NCBI GenBank assembly: GCA_944384205.1
Contig: CALWSL010000014.1
Location: forward strand, 1 to 64,000
From: an uncultured Acetatifactor sp.
GTDB taxonomy: Bacteria; Bacillota; Clostridia; Lachnospirales; Lachnospiraceae
Reading direction: 5' to 3'
Length of the DNA stretch: 64,000 bases
Both the position numbers and the translations under genes were made by a program. This document shows positions 35,958 to 44,415 of the stretch, in pieces; positions within the stretch are counted from its first letter, which is position 1, and each line of letters begins with the position of its first letter. Below the pieces are notes generated by a model, which did not search any database, had not been told where the DNA came from, and saw nothing but the letters and a program-made list of their open reading frames with translations.

Positions 35958-36845
35958 ATGCACAATCTGTTAATATATAACCCCGTATCGGGAAGGGCAA
36001 ATTTCAAGACAGAACAGTTGGGTAAAATTATTTATGAGCTCACCTGTAAGGGGGATGAACTTACAGTGTATCAGACCCAGAGCAAAGGAGACGCCAGAAG
36101 ATATCTTTCCGGAATATCACCGGAGCAGTATGATAAGATTATTTGTCGCGGCGGGGATGGTACGTTACATGAAATGGTGAATGGATTGATGGAGAATCAT
36201 TTGGATATGCCGCTGGGTTATATTCCGTCCGGATCCACCAATGACTATGCAAAAAATCTGGGAATCAACCCGCGTAATGCAGTCCAATGTATCCGGCAGG
36301 CGTATGTTCACAGAATCGATATCGGAAATTTTAACGGTGAATTTTTTAATTATGTGGCGGCTTTCGGTGCATTTACCAATGTGTCTTTTATGACTTCACA
36401 AAAGGTAAAGAATTCGTTGGGATATCTTGCGTATCTGTTGGAAGGAGTCAAACATCTTTCAGACATTAAGCCGTATCACGTCAAATGTCAGTTGGATGAC
36501 AAAATGATTGAGGATGATGTGGTTGTTGGGATGATTACCAATGCTTTTTCGGTGGCAGGCGTGAAAAATAAGAACGACGGAAAGACCAGGCTGGATGATG
36601 GTCTCATGGAATACATTTTTATTAAGATGCCCAAAAATATTATGGATTTGCAAACGATGGTGACGTCGCTTGTAAATTCTGAGGTGCATGAAGGACTTAT
36701 GTATTTTGGACATTCAAAAAGTTTCCGGATTCAGTCGGATGAAATGGCATGGACTTTGGATGGGGAAGCAGGCGGCGTCTTTGAAGATGTAGAGATTCAT
36801 ACTCATCAGCAGGCTTTAAAAATGATAGTTAAAAATCCTAATTAA
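35958..36845 (+). CDS. Diacylglycerol/lipid kinase (YegS/BmrU/DgkB family)
   Basis: A 295-aa soluble lipid kinase from ATG 35958 with GAGGAG upstream. NPVSGRAN is near residue 8, the nucleotide-binding GGDGTLHE near 70, and PSGSTNDYAKNLG near 93. A C-terminal beta domain has LDDGLMEY. DgkB recycles diacylglycerol released during lipoteichoic acid synthesis, which suits its place behind a YfhO-like gene. A strong terminator follows. Confidence 0.9.
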   Translation: MHNLLIYNPVSGRANFKTEQLGKIIYELTCKGDELTVYQTQSKGDARRYLSGISPEQYDKIICRGGDGTLHEMVNGLMENHLDMPLGYIPSGSTNDYAKNLGINPRNAVQCIRQAYVHRIDIGNFNGEFFNYVAAFGAFTNVSFMTSQKVKNSLGYLAYLLEGVKHLSDIKPYHVKCQLDDKMIEDDVVVGMITNAFSVAGVKNKNDGKTRLDDGLMEYIFIKMPKNIMDLQTMVTSLVNSEVHEGLMYFGHSKSFRIQSDEMAWTLDGEAGGVFEDVEIHTHQQALKMIVKNPN

Positions 36846-36861
36846 TCTTTTTTAAAAACAG

Positions 36862-36918
36862 CGAGAGTATCCCCAAACTATGACTCAGAAGTATCGTTTG
36901 AGAATACTCTCGTTTTTT
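36862..36918. terminator. Bidirectional terminator between convergent genes
   Basis: CGAGAGTAT / ATACTCTCG outer stem with a further CCAAAC/GTTTG(A)G pairing inside. T6 follows on the plus side and A-rich sequence precedes, so it can serve both convergent transcripts. Confidence 0.85.
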
Positions 36919-36928
36919 CATGCCGTAT

Positions 36929-37396
36929 TTATTGGATAAACAAGGAATCCATAGCAAATGCAATGGCAATTCCCAAAGCTCCGCCGACTAATACCTGCAG
37001 GGGAGTATGTCCCACAAATTCCTTCAGCTTGTCCTGTGCGGACAGCTCCTTATGTCCCATTTTTTCAAAGGTTTCTATAATCTCGTTCAGTACTTTAGCC
37101 TGAATGCCGGTTTCTCTCCGCACACCCATAGCGTCATACATGACAATGAGGGACAGGATTAATGAGATGGCAAATTCAAAGCTGCCGGCGCCGTACTCAA
37201 GGCAGGCAGCGGTTGAAAGAGCACATACAGTCGCAGAATGGGAGCTGGGCATACCGCCGCTTCCCACCATACGTTCCGCAACAAATTTTTTATTGAGAAA
37301 TAGGTGAATCAGCGTTTTCAGTATCTGTGCAATAAACCAGCCGGATGCAGCGGATAAGAAAACGATATTGCCGCCTAATTCACTGAAAAAACTCAT
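36929..37396 (-). CDS. Divergent PAP2 family protein (YuiD-like)
   Basis: A 155-aa membrane protein of the DUF212/YuiD family with about four hydrophobic helices. The phosphatase-like motif GGMPSSHSAT is near residues 47-56 and VMYDAMGVRRETGIQA is the second family signature. I chose ATG 37396 (AAAAGG upstream) over the TTG at 37408. It could act on a lipid phosphate such as undecaprenyl pyrophosphate, but the family lacks a proven reaction. It is last in the manC–manA–pseB direction. Confidence 0.85.
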   Translation of the reverse strand: MSFFSELGGNIVFLSAASGWFIAQILKTLIHLFLNKKFVAERMVGSGGMPSSHSATVCALSTAACLEYGAGSFEFAISLILSLIVMYDAMGVRRETGIQAKVLNEIIETFEKMGHKELSAQDKLKEFVGHTPLQVLVGGALGIAIAFAMDSLFIQ

Positions 37397-37419
37397 AGTA
37401 TTAACCAAACCTTTTATCT

Positions 37420-38415
37420 TTATTTTTCTAAATCCACAGTTTTTAATAACTGCTGGATTTCCTCTACGCTAAGCCATTCGGTGTTGTTTCCTGAGCTGTA
37501 GGAGAAGCCCTCTGCCACGCGTTTGCCGGTGGGAGCAGCTTTTTTGCTCTCGCTCCATACCATCTGAGGGTATACAATGAAATGTTTATTATATTCATAG
37601 GTATTTGGGGAATCTTCCACCGTTACCATTATCTCATGAAGCTTTTCGCCTTCACGGATACCGATTTCAGGCATCTTGCATCCGGGCAGCATGGCCTGTG
37701 CCAAATCAGTTACCTTAAAGGAAGGAATTTTGGAGATAAAGGTTTCGCCGCCCCTTGATTCCTCCAATGCTTTGATTACAAGCTCCACACCCTGACGAAG
37801 ACTAATCCAGAAACGGGTCATACGGTAATCGGTAATCGGAAGCTCCGTTCCGCCGTTTTTGATAATGTTATGGAAGAAAGGAATAACAGAGCCGCGGCTT
37901 CCTGCCACGTTGCCGTAACGAACAATGGAAAAACAAATATCCTTGCTGCCGGCGTAAGCGTTTGCTGCGATAAACAGCTTATCGGAAACAAGCTTTGTGC
38001 CGCCGTAAAGGTTCACGGGGTTTACTGCCTTGTCGGTGGAAAGCGCCACAACCTTTTTCACACCGGTATCCAGTGCCGCGTCAATAACGTTCTGTGCACC
38101 GTTGATGTTGGTCTTAATCGCTTCCGCAGGGTTGTATTCACAGGCGGGAACCTGCTTTAACGCTGCCGCATGAATCACATAATCCACACCCTCCAGGGCA
38201 CGTGTCAGTCGTTCCTTGTCACGGACGTCTCCGATAAAGAAGCGAAGTCTGTCTGCATATTGTTTGAATTCATTCTGCATGATGAATTGTTTAAATTCAT
38301 CTCTGGAATAAATGATAATTTTTTTGGGGTCATAATTTTCCAAAACGTATTTCGTAAACGCTTTTCCAAAGCTTCCGGTTCCTCCGGTAATCAGAATGGA
38401 TTGATTGTTTAACAT
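37420..38415 (-). CDS. pseB: UDP-GlcNAc 4,6-dehydratase (5-inverting), PseB-like
   Basis: A 331-aa short-chain dehydrogenase/reductase converting UDP-GlcNAc to UDP-2-acetamido-2,6-dideoxy-beta-L-arabino-hexos-4-ulose. The nucleotide-binding GGTGSFG is at 11-17; the active site STDKAVNP has D128/K129, and Y137...K141 lies in LYGGTK. A C-terminal WLSVEEIQQLL is typical. ATG 38415 has GTGAGGA upstream; the longer opening at 38502 is not preferred. It has its own promoter. The partner PseC-like aminotransferase lies 4.7 kb away at 43098. Confidence 0.88.
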   Translation of the reverse strand: MLNNQSILITGGTGSFGKAFTKYVLENYDPKKIIIYSRDEFKQFIMQNEFKQYADRLRFFIGDVRDKERLTRALEGVDYVIHAAALKQVPACEYNPAEAIKTNINGAQNVIDAALDTGVKKVVALSTDKAVNPVNLYGGTKLVSDKLFIAANAYAGSKDICFSIVRYGNVAGSRGSVIPFFHNIIKNGGTELPITDYRMTRFWISLRQGVELVIKALEESRGGETFISKIPSFKVTDLAQAMLPGCKMPEIGIREGEKLHEIMVTVEDSPNTYEYNKHFIVYPQMVWSESKKAAPTGKRVAEGFSYSSGNNTEWLSVEEIQQLLKTVDLEK

Positions 38416-38463
38416 AATGTCCTCACTTTCAGGTCCCCACTGATGGGGACGCTTATCTTCACT

Positions 38464-38492
38464 ATCATAGCATATTATGTGTAAAAACGCAA
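38464..38492 (-). promoter_or_regulatory. Sigma-A promoter of pseB
   Basis: Read on the minus strand: TTGCGT (38492-38487), a 17-nt spacer and TATGAT (38469-38464). The transcript leader contains a hairpin GTCCCC/GGGGAC at 38433-38450. Confidence 0.55.
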
Positions 38493-38495
38493 TTC

Positions 38496-39503
38496 TTAGC
38501 ACTCCACTTTTAATAACTGCGCCTTCCCGTGAAGCTTCATGGGAACAGAAGCCGCCGGTATGAAAATGCAGTCTCCCCGGAAAAAGGGAATGGGTTCACC
38601 GCCTTCGGGGAAAAGTACGCCGCAGCCCTCTGTGCAGAGAAAAACCTGAAAGGAGAGCGCCGTGGACTGACAGGAGGTCATTTCCCGCTGGCGTTCTGTG
38701 TTGATAAGCATACGCTCCACCTGAAAATACCTGCATCGGTACAAAAGCTCTGTGGCACAGCCTTTTTGGTAGCGCAGGACACGCATAGGTTGTCTGGGCT
38801 CGGCGCTGCTTTTTGTATTTACCACATCCAAAGCCTTATCAATATGCAGTTCTCTGGGTTGTCCGTTTTTGTCAAGACGTCCGTAATCATACAGACGGTA
38901 AGTCAGGTTGGAATTTTCCTGAATTTCTGCAATCAGCGCACCGGAGCCGACTGCGTGAACCTGTCCGGGTTCAATATAAAATACGTCATTCTTTTTGATA
39001 GGGACATATTGCAGATATTTTTCAATTGTTCCCTGCAGTATGCTTGTTCTTAGTATTTCTCTGTCAATATCCCGGTTAAACCCGTAAATCAGACGAGCGT
39101 CTTTGGCAGCGTCCAGAACATACCACATTTCGGTCTTTCCAAGAGAGCCGTTTTCCTTTTCACGGGCATAGGAATCATCGGGATGTACCTGTACCGATAA
39201 GTCCTGTTTGGCGTCAATCAGTTTAATTAAGATGGGAAAATCGCCGTTCGGCAGCAGGGTTTTGCCGGCAAATTCGGGATGCTCGGCGAGAACGCTCTGC
39301 AGCGTCCATCCGTCAAACGCACCGCCGGATACCGTACTCAGACCGGCAGGGTGGGTTGAGCATTCCCAGGTTTCGGCTAACGGCGTCATATCGATATTTT
39401 TGGAAAAATCGTCATTGAGACGGCTTCCGCCCCAGAGATAGTCTTTTCCTGCCGGTTTTAATAGAAACGGCTGGTTATTCCAGCGCAAATTTTTGTTTGT
39501 CAT
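38496..39503 (-). CDS. manA: Mannose-6-phosphate isomerase, class I
   Basis: A 335-aa zinc enzyme interconverting fructose-6-P and mannose-6-P. Features: LWGGSRLND near the N-terminus, VQVHPDD (zinc ligands), GKTEMWYVLD, and EPGQVHAVG. It starts at ATG 39503 or GTG 39509, sharing one AAGGAG. Its 5' end overlaps manC by 29 nt, so the two are coupled and together feed GDP-mannose. Confidence 0.92.
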   Translation of the reverse strand: MTNKNLRWNNQPFLLKPAGKDYLWGGSRLNDDFSKNIDMTPLAETWECSTHPAGLSTVSGGAFDGWTLQSVLAEHPEFAGKTLLPNGDFPILIKLIDAKQDLSVQVHPDDSYAREKENGSLGKTEMWYVLDAAKDARLIYGFNRDIDREILRTSILQGTIEKYLQYVPIKKNDVFYIEPGQVHAVGSGALIAEIQENSNLTYRLYDYGRLDKNGQPRELHIDKALDVVNTKSSAEPRQPMRVLRYQKGCATELLYRCRYFQVERMLINTERQREMTSCQSTALSFQVFLCTEGCGVLFPEGGEPIPFFRGDCIFIPAASVPMKLHGKAQLLKVEC

Positions 39504-40788
39504 GGACACTAATCTCCTTGCCTAACTGCACTTCCATGATTTTTAATTCTGTTTCGGCAATAATGGTGTGTCTGCAGCCTGCCTGCATGGTAATCACATC
39601 CCCTGCCTGAACAATCTGTTCCATGCCGTCTATAATGGTTCTGCCCCTGCCGGAAATAATGGTCCACATCTCATCGCGTCTCTCATGACTGTGGTAGTTC
39701 ATGCGGTGCCCCGGATTCAGCGTAACCTTGATTGTCAGGCTTTCGTCCTCCACATCAAGCACGCGGAAGCTTCCCCAGGATTTGTCGGCAAACATAATCG
39801 GTTTATTAAGCTTATCCACAAAAGGCTTGATATAGCTGGATTGTTCCTTGTCGGATACCAGAATCCCTTCGGGACTGGCGGATACCACTACATCCTTTAA
39901 GCCCATGCAGAGGATGGGCATGTCCAGTTCATTGATAACGTGTACATTGTCGCAGGTTTCGTTCAGGATGGCGTTTCCGATAACAGTTTCGTCCATTGCC
40001 TCCGTCAGAGTATTCCAGGTACCAAGGTCTTTCCATTCGCCTGCAAAACGAAGCACTTGAATATCGGATTCTTTTTCTACAACGGCATAGTCAAAGCTGA
40101 TTTTAGTCAACGTATCATATTTGGAAAACAAATCCTGATAATCGGTAAAGTCAATCAGTTCATGGGCGCGGTCCAAAACATATTTTAACTGATAGGCAAA
40201 AACACCGCCGTTCCAGAGAGCGCCCTGACGGATGTATTCTTTTGCGGTTTCAGCGTCAGGCTTTTCCTTGAAGGTAACTACTTTGCTGACCGGTTCCGTA
40301 TCGGAGGGAATGATGTAGCCGTATTTTTCGCTGGGGTATGTGGGCTGGATTCCCAGTAGCGCAAGGTTAGCGCCGCCTTTGGCGGCTAAATCGTCTAAGT
40401 CTTTCAGCGCCTTGAAGTAATTTTCGTCCACATAAGGGTCTACCGGGCATACCACAACCGTTTCTTCTGCAGGAATTCCCTGTACATCATGCAGATAGGC
40501 GGTAGCCAGCGCAATGGCAGGGAAGGTATCCCGCCTGCAGGGCTCCACACAGATATTTACATTTTCTCCCAACTGGTTTTGGATGGAAGAAACCTGTGAT
40601 TTTGAGGTGGCGATGGTAATCGTGGCGTCAGCATCTACAGAACGAATCTGACGGAATACCCGCTGTACCATGGATTCGTATTCGCCGTTTTCCTTTTTAA
40701 ATAATTTTATAAATTGTTTGGAGCGGACGTCGTTGGACAAAGGCCATAGACGCTTTCCCGAGCCGCCTGACAGTAAGATGATATTCAT
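39475..40788 (-). CDS. manC: Mannose-1-phosphate guanylyltransferase/type II mannose-6-phosphate isomerase
   Basis: A 437-aa bifunctional-type protein making GDP-mannose. The nucleotidyltransferase part has LSGGSGKRLWPLS at the start, CPVDPYV and FKEKPDAETA. The C-terminal cupin part (about 340-437) has NYHSHERRDEMW and GDVITMQAGCRHTI. ATG 40788 follows GGAGA. It is first in the manC–manA unit, behind a good sigma-A promoter. Confidence 0.92.
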   Translation of the reverse strand: MNIILLSGGSGKRLWPLSNDVRSKQFIKLFKKENGEYESMVQRVFRQIRSVDADATITIATSKSQVSSIQNQLGENVNICVEPCRRDTFPAIALATAYLHDVQGIPAEETVVVCPVDPYVDENYFKALKDLDDLAAKGGANLALLGIQPTYPSEKYGYIIPSDTEPVSKVVTFKEKPDAETAKEYIRQGALWNGGVFAYQLKYVLDRAHELIDFTDYQDLFSKYDTLTKISFDYAVVEKESDIQVLRFAGEWKDLGTWNTLTEAMDETVIGNAILNETCDNVHVINELDMPILCMGLKDVVVSASPEGILVSDKEQSSYIKPFVDKLNKPIMFADKSWGSFRVLDVEDESLTIKVTLNPGHRMNYHSHERRDEMWTIISGRGRTIIDGMEQIVQAGDVITMQAGCRHTIIAETELKIMEVQLGKEISVHDKQKFALE

Positions 40789-40820
40789 AATCGTTCTCCG
40801 TTTTAATAGCATTATTTAGT

Positions 40821-40849
40821 ATCATAACACATTCGGAAAAGGGATGCAA
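40821..40849 (-). promoter_or_regulatory. Sigma-A promoter of manC–manA
   Basis: On the minus strand: TTGCAT (40849-40844), a 17-nt spacer and TATGAT (40826-40821). Confidence 0.6.
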
Positions 40850-40855
40850 TGAAAA

Positions 40856-40881
40856 GGCACCTCTGAAATTTCAGAGGTGCC
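40856..40881 (-). terminator. Terminator of the blaR1 transcript
   Basis: A perfect 26-bp palindrome (13-bp arms, GGCACCTCTGAAA) followed on the minus strand by TTTT. It separates the blaR1 unit from the manC promoter. Confidence 0.8.
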
Positions 40882-40914
40882 GCATGTAATATCGTTCTTT
40901 ATGCAGTCCCTTTA

Positions 40915-41163
40915 TTACAAATCACAGACATAAATCCAGTCCGTAACCCAGACGCAGGCTGTGGTATTATATAACCTTTTATAAAGCTTGCCGTTTTCCT
41001 CCTTAAAACGCCACTCCAGCACATCCGAGCAGGGGGCGACGGTCTCCGTGCCGGCAGCCGCTTCCGCGGTCAGCGTACAGGCAGGGGAGAACAGTGCAGC
41101 AAAGCTGAAGGTCGCAATGCCTGCCAGAGTGATACATTTTTTCCATGTGTTACGGTTTTTCAT
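40915..41163 (-). CDS. Small secreted protein coupled to blaR1
   Basis: An 82-aa protein with a basic N-terminus, a hydrophobic signal segment (about 12-30) and a cleavage-like AEAAA site near 33-37. The mature part is about 45 residues, with three cysteines in total after the signal region and several Trp/Tyr (EWRFKEENGKLYKRLYN). AAGGAG lies 8 nt before the ATG. It overlaps the blaR1 end by 14 nt, so it should be co-translated with it. I do not recognise the family; it may be a partner or ligand of the BlaR1-like sensor. Confidence 0.7.
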   Translation of the reverse strand: MKNRNTWKKCITLAGIATFSFAALFSPACTLTAEAAAGTETVAPCSDVLEWRFKEENGKLYKRLYNTTACVWVTDWIYVCDL

Positions 41164-42307
41164 TTAAAAACTCCTTTTCTGTATATATAGGGATTTCTGA
41201 GGAATAACATTCCAGAGAATCCGTATTCTCTATAAAATAACCATTATAGTACACATCATAAGTGCCGTCTTCCTTCAGAACGGCATAGCTGTTTTCTTCG
41301 GTTGCCCTATGAGTGTTTTCCTCAATTTCATCAGGAATATAGCTTCCCTCGTAAATATACAAATAGGACCAGACAAATAATCCCGCCGCCAATAGAAACG
41401 CAGCAATGTTCAGGAGCTTTTTTTTCTTTTCCTTCGCGCCTGTCAGCATCGAAAAGCGTTCATTCATCAGAACCATATCAATTCCGATAATTTTTCCGGT
41501 CAAAGGGTTTTTAATTGACTTTTCCATCGCCTGATTCATTAAACCCATGAGACAATTCAGATAATTGTAAACCATTTGTGGATTGGAAAAAGTGATTTTG
41601 TCATCAACGTGCATTTCCAGCACACTGTTTGCTTTCCGTTTCAGTATGTAACACATCGGGTTCCACCAGTACACAATCGAAATCAGAGCGATGCAGTGCT
41701 TGACAATGAGATCGTGATGAAAATGATGCGACGATTCGTGAGAAAAGACGTAGTACAAATCTTCATCCGTAAATTCCATATATTCAGGCAGCATAATCAC
41801 CGGTTTAAATACACCGCTTGCCATGGGCGATATAATGCCTGTTGTTTCCAGAATCCGGAAATTGTTTTTCTTTTTCCGCTCCTTGCAAACCTGATTCAAT
41901 ATTCTCTGGTACTGTTCATTGTCTGTGACGTCAAGACTGCTTGTCATGATTTTGTAGTTAGATCTTTTGTAATTTAACAAATATAAGAATATACCAACCA
42001 TAATGCCAATGACCCAGATAACCTGCAGGATTGTCCAAACGGAAATATCATATCCGGCAAATGTCGAAAAAGGATGACGTATCCGAACGATTATTAAAGA
42101 AAGCCATTCGGGTAATACAACCCTGATTACAAAAGGAAACTCAAAGGGCAGCAGAAACCGTAAGAAGCAAAAGCCTATAAAAATTGCCAGAAGCTTATAC
42201 CCCATGTTAATCATAATTTTTTTGTTTAAAAAAAATAAAGCAATTAAAATAAGTAAAATGTTGGAACTGATTATCGCCATATAAACGGTAGAAAATGAAT
42301 ATTGCAC
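41150..42307 (-). CDS. blaR1: BlaR1/MecR1-type M56 membrane metalloprotease sensor
   Basis: A 385-aa signal transducer. Three hydrophobic segments (about 5-28, 36-55, 90-112) precede the cytoplasmic M56 zinc protease with HESSH (190-194) and FKPVIMLPEYM. A further membrane segment (about 303-320) is followed by only about 65 extracytoplasmic residues, so the penicillin-binding sensor domain of classical BlaR1 is absent. On signal it should cleave the BlaI repressor. The start is GTG 42307, after GATGAGG. It has its own operator-bearing promoter. Confidence 0.85.
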   Translation of the reverse strand: MQYSFSTVYMAIISSNILLILIALFFLNKKIMINMGYKLLAIFIGFCFLRFLLPFEFPFVIRVVLPEWLSLIIVRIRHPFSTFAGYDISVWTILQVIWVIGIMVGIFLYLLNYKRSNYKIMTSSLDVTDNEQYQRILNQVCKERKKKNNFRILETTGIISPMASGVFKPVIMLPEYMEFTDEDLYYVFSHESSHHFHHDLIVKHCIALISIVYWWNPMCYILKRKANSVLEMHVDDKITFSNPQMVYNYLNCLMGLMNQAMEKSIKNPLTGKIIGIDMVLMNERFSMLTGAKEKKKKLLNIAAFLLAAGLFVWSYLYIYEGSYIPDEIEENTHRATEENSYAVLKEDGTYDVYYNGYFIENTDSLECYSSEIPIYTEKEFLNEKP

Positions 42308-42338
42308 TATGATTACCTCATCTTTGTGTTTTTCTTAT

Positions 42339-42370
42339 TACATTATATGTAAAAATTTGGAAAAAGTCAA
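42339..42370 (-). promoter_or_regulatory. BlaI-type operator and promoter of blaR1
   Basis: On the minus strand: TTGACT (42370-42365), a 17-nt spacer and TATAAT (42347-42342). The -10 lies inside the dyad TACATATAATGTA (42351-42339), which matches the TACA/TGTA core of Bla/Mec operators. Confidence 0.7.
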
Positions 42371-42472
42371 TCAAAAGTCATTAATATTCGACAACGTTAT
42401 TACAGCAGTGTGGCAAATTAATGCAATGTAGAAATAGAAAAAGGAAAAATGAACAGATTATTCAACGAAATA

Positions 42473-42511
42473 AAAGGGCGAAAAATATTTTTCTGATACT
42501 TTTCGCCCTTT
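42473..42511 (-). terminator. Terminator of blaI
   Basis: AAAGGGCGAAAA / TTTTCGCCCTTT, a 12-bp perfect stem followed on the minus strand by TTATTT. It separates blaI from blaR1. Confidence 0.8.
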
Positions 42512-42561
42512 ATCATTGCCTTGAGTTTGTGATATAGAAATATGCGGTACCGGACTAATGT

Positions 42562-42957
42562 CTATTTAAGACTCTTCTCGTATTCGGAAAGCATACTTTT
42601 TAATTTTTTAATTTCTGCTTTGGCTTTTTCGGGAGTCTTGTTACCGGTTAAAATAGCGGCGCATAAGGTGGATTCATTAATCACATTGCTGAAGCTGTTG
42701 TAGCTTTCCGTGAAATCCTGTAAAATGATATCGCGGGATGCTTCGGTAGGGCGGTAGGTTCTGCTTAATACTCTTCCGCTGTGAGTAATGCCTACTACTT
42801 CTACTAAATTTTCATTTAATAATTTTCTCAGAACTGCGGTTACCGTACTCTGGGTCAGTCCTGTCTTTGCGTTGACAATGTCCGTAGCCATCATCGGCTC
42901 ATCGGATTTCCATAAAATGTCCAGTACATCTAATTCTCTGGGGTTCATTTGTGTCAT
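42562..42957 (-). CDS. blaI: BlaI/MecI/CopY family repressor
   Basis: A 131-aa winged-helix repressor: MNPRELDVLDILWKSDEP and GLTQSTVTAVLRKLL form the DNA-binding domain (about 1-75), with a helical dimerisation C-terminus. GGAGG lies 9 nt before the ATG. An operator-like dyad covers its own transcription start, indicating autorepression, and a second controls blaR1. Confidence 0.9.
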   Translation of the reverse strand: MTQMNPRELDVLDILWKSDEPMMATDIVNAKTGLTQSTVTAVLRKLLNENLVEVVGITHSGRVLSRTYRPTEASRDIILQDFTESYNSFSNVINESTLCAAILTGNKTPEKAKAEIKKLKSMLSEYEKSLK

Positions 42958-42986
42958 TGCACTTGCCTCCTTTAATAATTAACCTT

Positions 42987-43029
42987 TACAATGTATTTTT
43001 ATTATAAAGGATAGGATTTCATAAGTCAA
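42987..43029 (-). promoter_or_regulatory. Promoter and operator of blaI
   Basis: On the minus strand: TTGACT (43029-43024), a 17-nt spacer and TATAAT (43006-43001), with the palindrome TACATTGTA (42995-42987) at the expected start point. The core matches the one at the blaR1 promoter. Confidence 0.7.
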
Positions 43030-43097
43030 CAAAATGTCGACAAGCGATAGGATAAAGTGTTATAATTTATCCAGTATTTTCAAGGAGGTTGTTGCAA

Positions 43098-44297
43098 ATG
43101 GAGGAATTGGCAATATTTGGCGGCATCCCTGTACGGGAGAAACCCATTCATTACGGAAGACAATGTATTGAACAGGATGATATAGATGCGGTTGTGGAAA
43201 CATTAAAAAGCGACGTCATTACCTGCGGACCGAAAATTGAGGAATTAGAAAAAAAACTGTGCGAGGTGACAGGCGCAAAATATGCAGTGGCAGTCTGCAA
43301 CGGCACTGCTGCGCTTCATCTGGCGGCAATAGCGGCGGGTCTGAAAGAGGGGGATGAGGTAATTGTCAGTTCCATCACCTTTGCCGCATCGGCTAACTGC
43401 GTGCGCTATTGCGGAGCCAGACCGGTTTTTGCAGACATAAAACCGGATACCTATAATATTGATCCGGATTCCATCCGCAGGCTGATTACGCCTGCGACTA
43501 AGGCGGTTGTGGCAGTGGACTTTACGGGACAGGCGGTGGAGCTGGATGAAATATGCGCAATCTGTAAAGAGCATAATCTGCTGCTGATAGAGGATGCAGC
43601 TCATGCAATCGGCACAAAATATAAGGATAAGCCTGTTGGCAGCATTGCGGATATGACCTGCTTTAGTTTTCATCCGGTAAAAACCGTTACATCCGGCGAG
43701 GGCGGCGCCATTACCACCAATGATGAAGCGCTTTACCGCAGACTTGTCCGTCTGCGCGCCCACGGAATTACCCGCAGTCAGGAAGAAATGGTGCATCCCA
43801 CCGATGCGCGTTGGTATAATGAACAGGTGGAATTGGGATATAATTATCGTATGACGGATTTTCAGGCGGCGCTTCTGTGCAGTCAGTTAAAGAAATTGGG
43901 GAAATTCTCAGCGCGCAGAAAAGAAATTGCGGAAAAATATAACGAAGCCTTTGCAGAAATGCCCGAATTGATGATACAGAGAGAGATTCCTGAGTCAGAA
44001 ACCACAAGGCATCTGTATATTTTAAGACTGAATCCGGAAAAACTTACCTGTGACAGAAGACAGTTCTTTGATGCCCTGTATGCGGAAAATATTTGTCCTC
44101 AGGTGCATTATCTTCCGGTGTATTGGCATTCTTATTATGAGAAGCTGGGATATCAGAAAGGAATCTGTCCGAATGCAGAAAAATTTTATAACGAGGTGAT
44201 GAGTCTTCCGTTGTACTATATGTTGTCAGATTCAGATGTAGAGGACGTCATCCGTGCGGTAAAAAAAGTAGTTGCTTACTATAAAAAGCAGTCCTAA
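43098..44297 (+). CDS. pseC: PLP-dependent sugar aminotransferase, PseC-like (DegT/DnrJ family)
   Basis: A 399-aa aminotransferase. The substrate/PLP motif CNGTAALHLA is near 68, IEDAAHA (Asp166) contacts the PLP nitrogen, and the Schiff-base Lys195 lies in FHPVKTVTSGEGG. PseC converts the PseB product to UDP-4-amino-4,6-dideoxy-N-acetyl-L-altrosamine. The ATG at 43098 follows AAGGAGG. Assignment to PseC rather than another DegT-type enzyme rests on overall similarity and on the PseB-like gene nearby. Confidence 0.82.
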   Translation: MEELAIFGGIPVREKPIHYGRQCIEQDDIDAVVETLKSDVITCGPKIEELEKKLCEVTGAKYAVAVCNGTAALHLAAIAAGLKEGDEVIVSSITFAASANCVRYCGARPVFADIKPDTYNIDPDSIRRLITPATKAVVAVDFTGQAVELDEICAICKEHNLLLIEDAAHAIGTKYKDKPVGSIADMTCFSFHPVKTVTSGEGGAITTNDEALYRRLVRLRAHGITRSQEEMVHPTDARWYNEQVELGYNYRMTDFQAALLCSQLKKLGKFSARRKEIAEKYNEAFAEMPELMIQREIPESETTRHLYILRLNPEKLTCDRRQFFDALYAENICPQVHYLPVYWHSYYEKLGYQKGICPNAEKFYNEVMSLPLYYMLSDSDVEDVIRAVKKVVAYYKKQS

Positions 44298-44415
44298 ACC
44301 ATTGCAAAATCGAATAAAAAGTGTATGATTAACATAGTATTATAGAACAAGATAATACAAAAAACAGCAAAAAAAGTAAAATATTCGATGGCATTCGAGA
44401 AAGGATTAAATAAGA

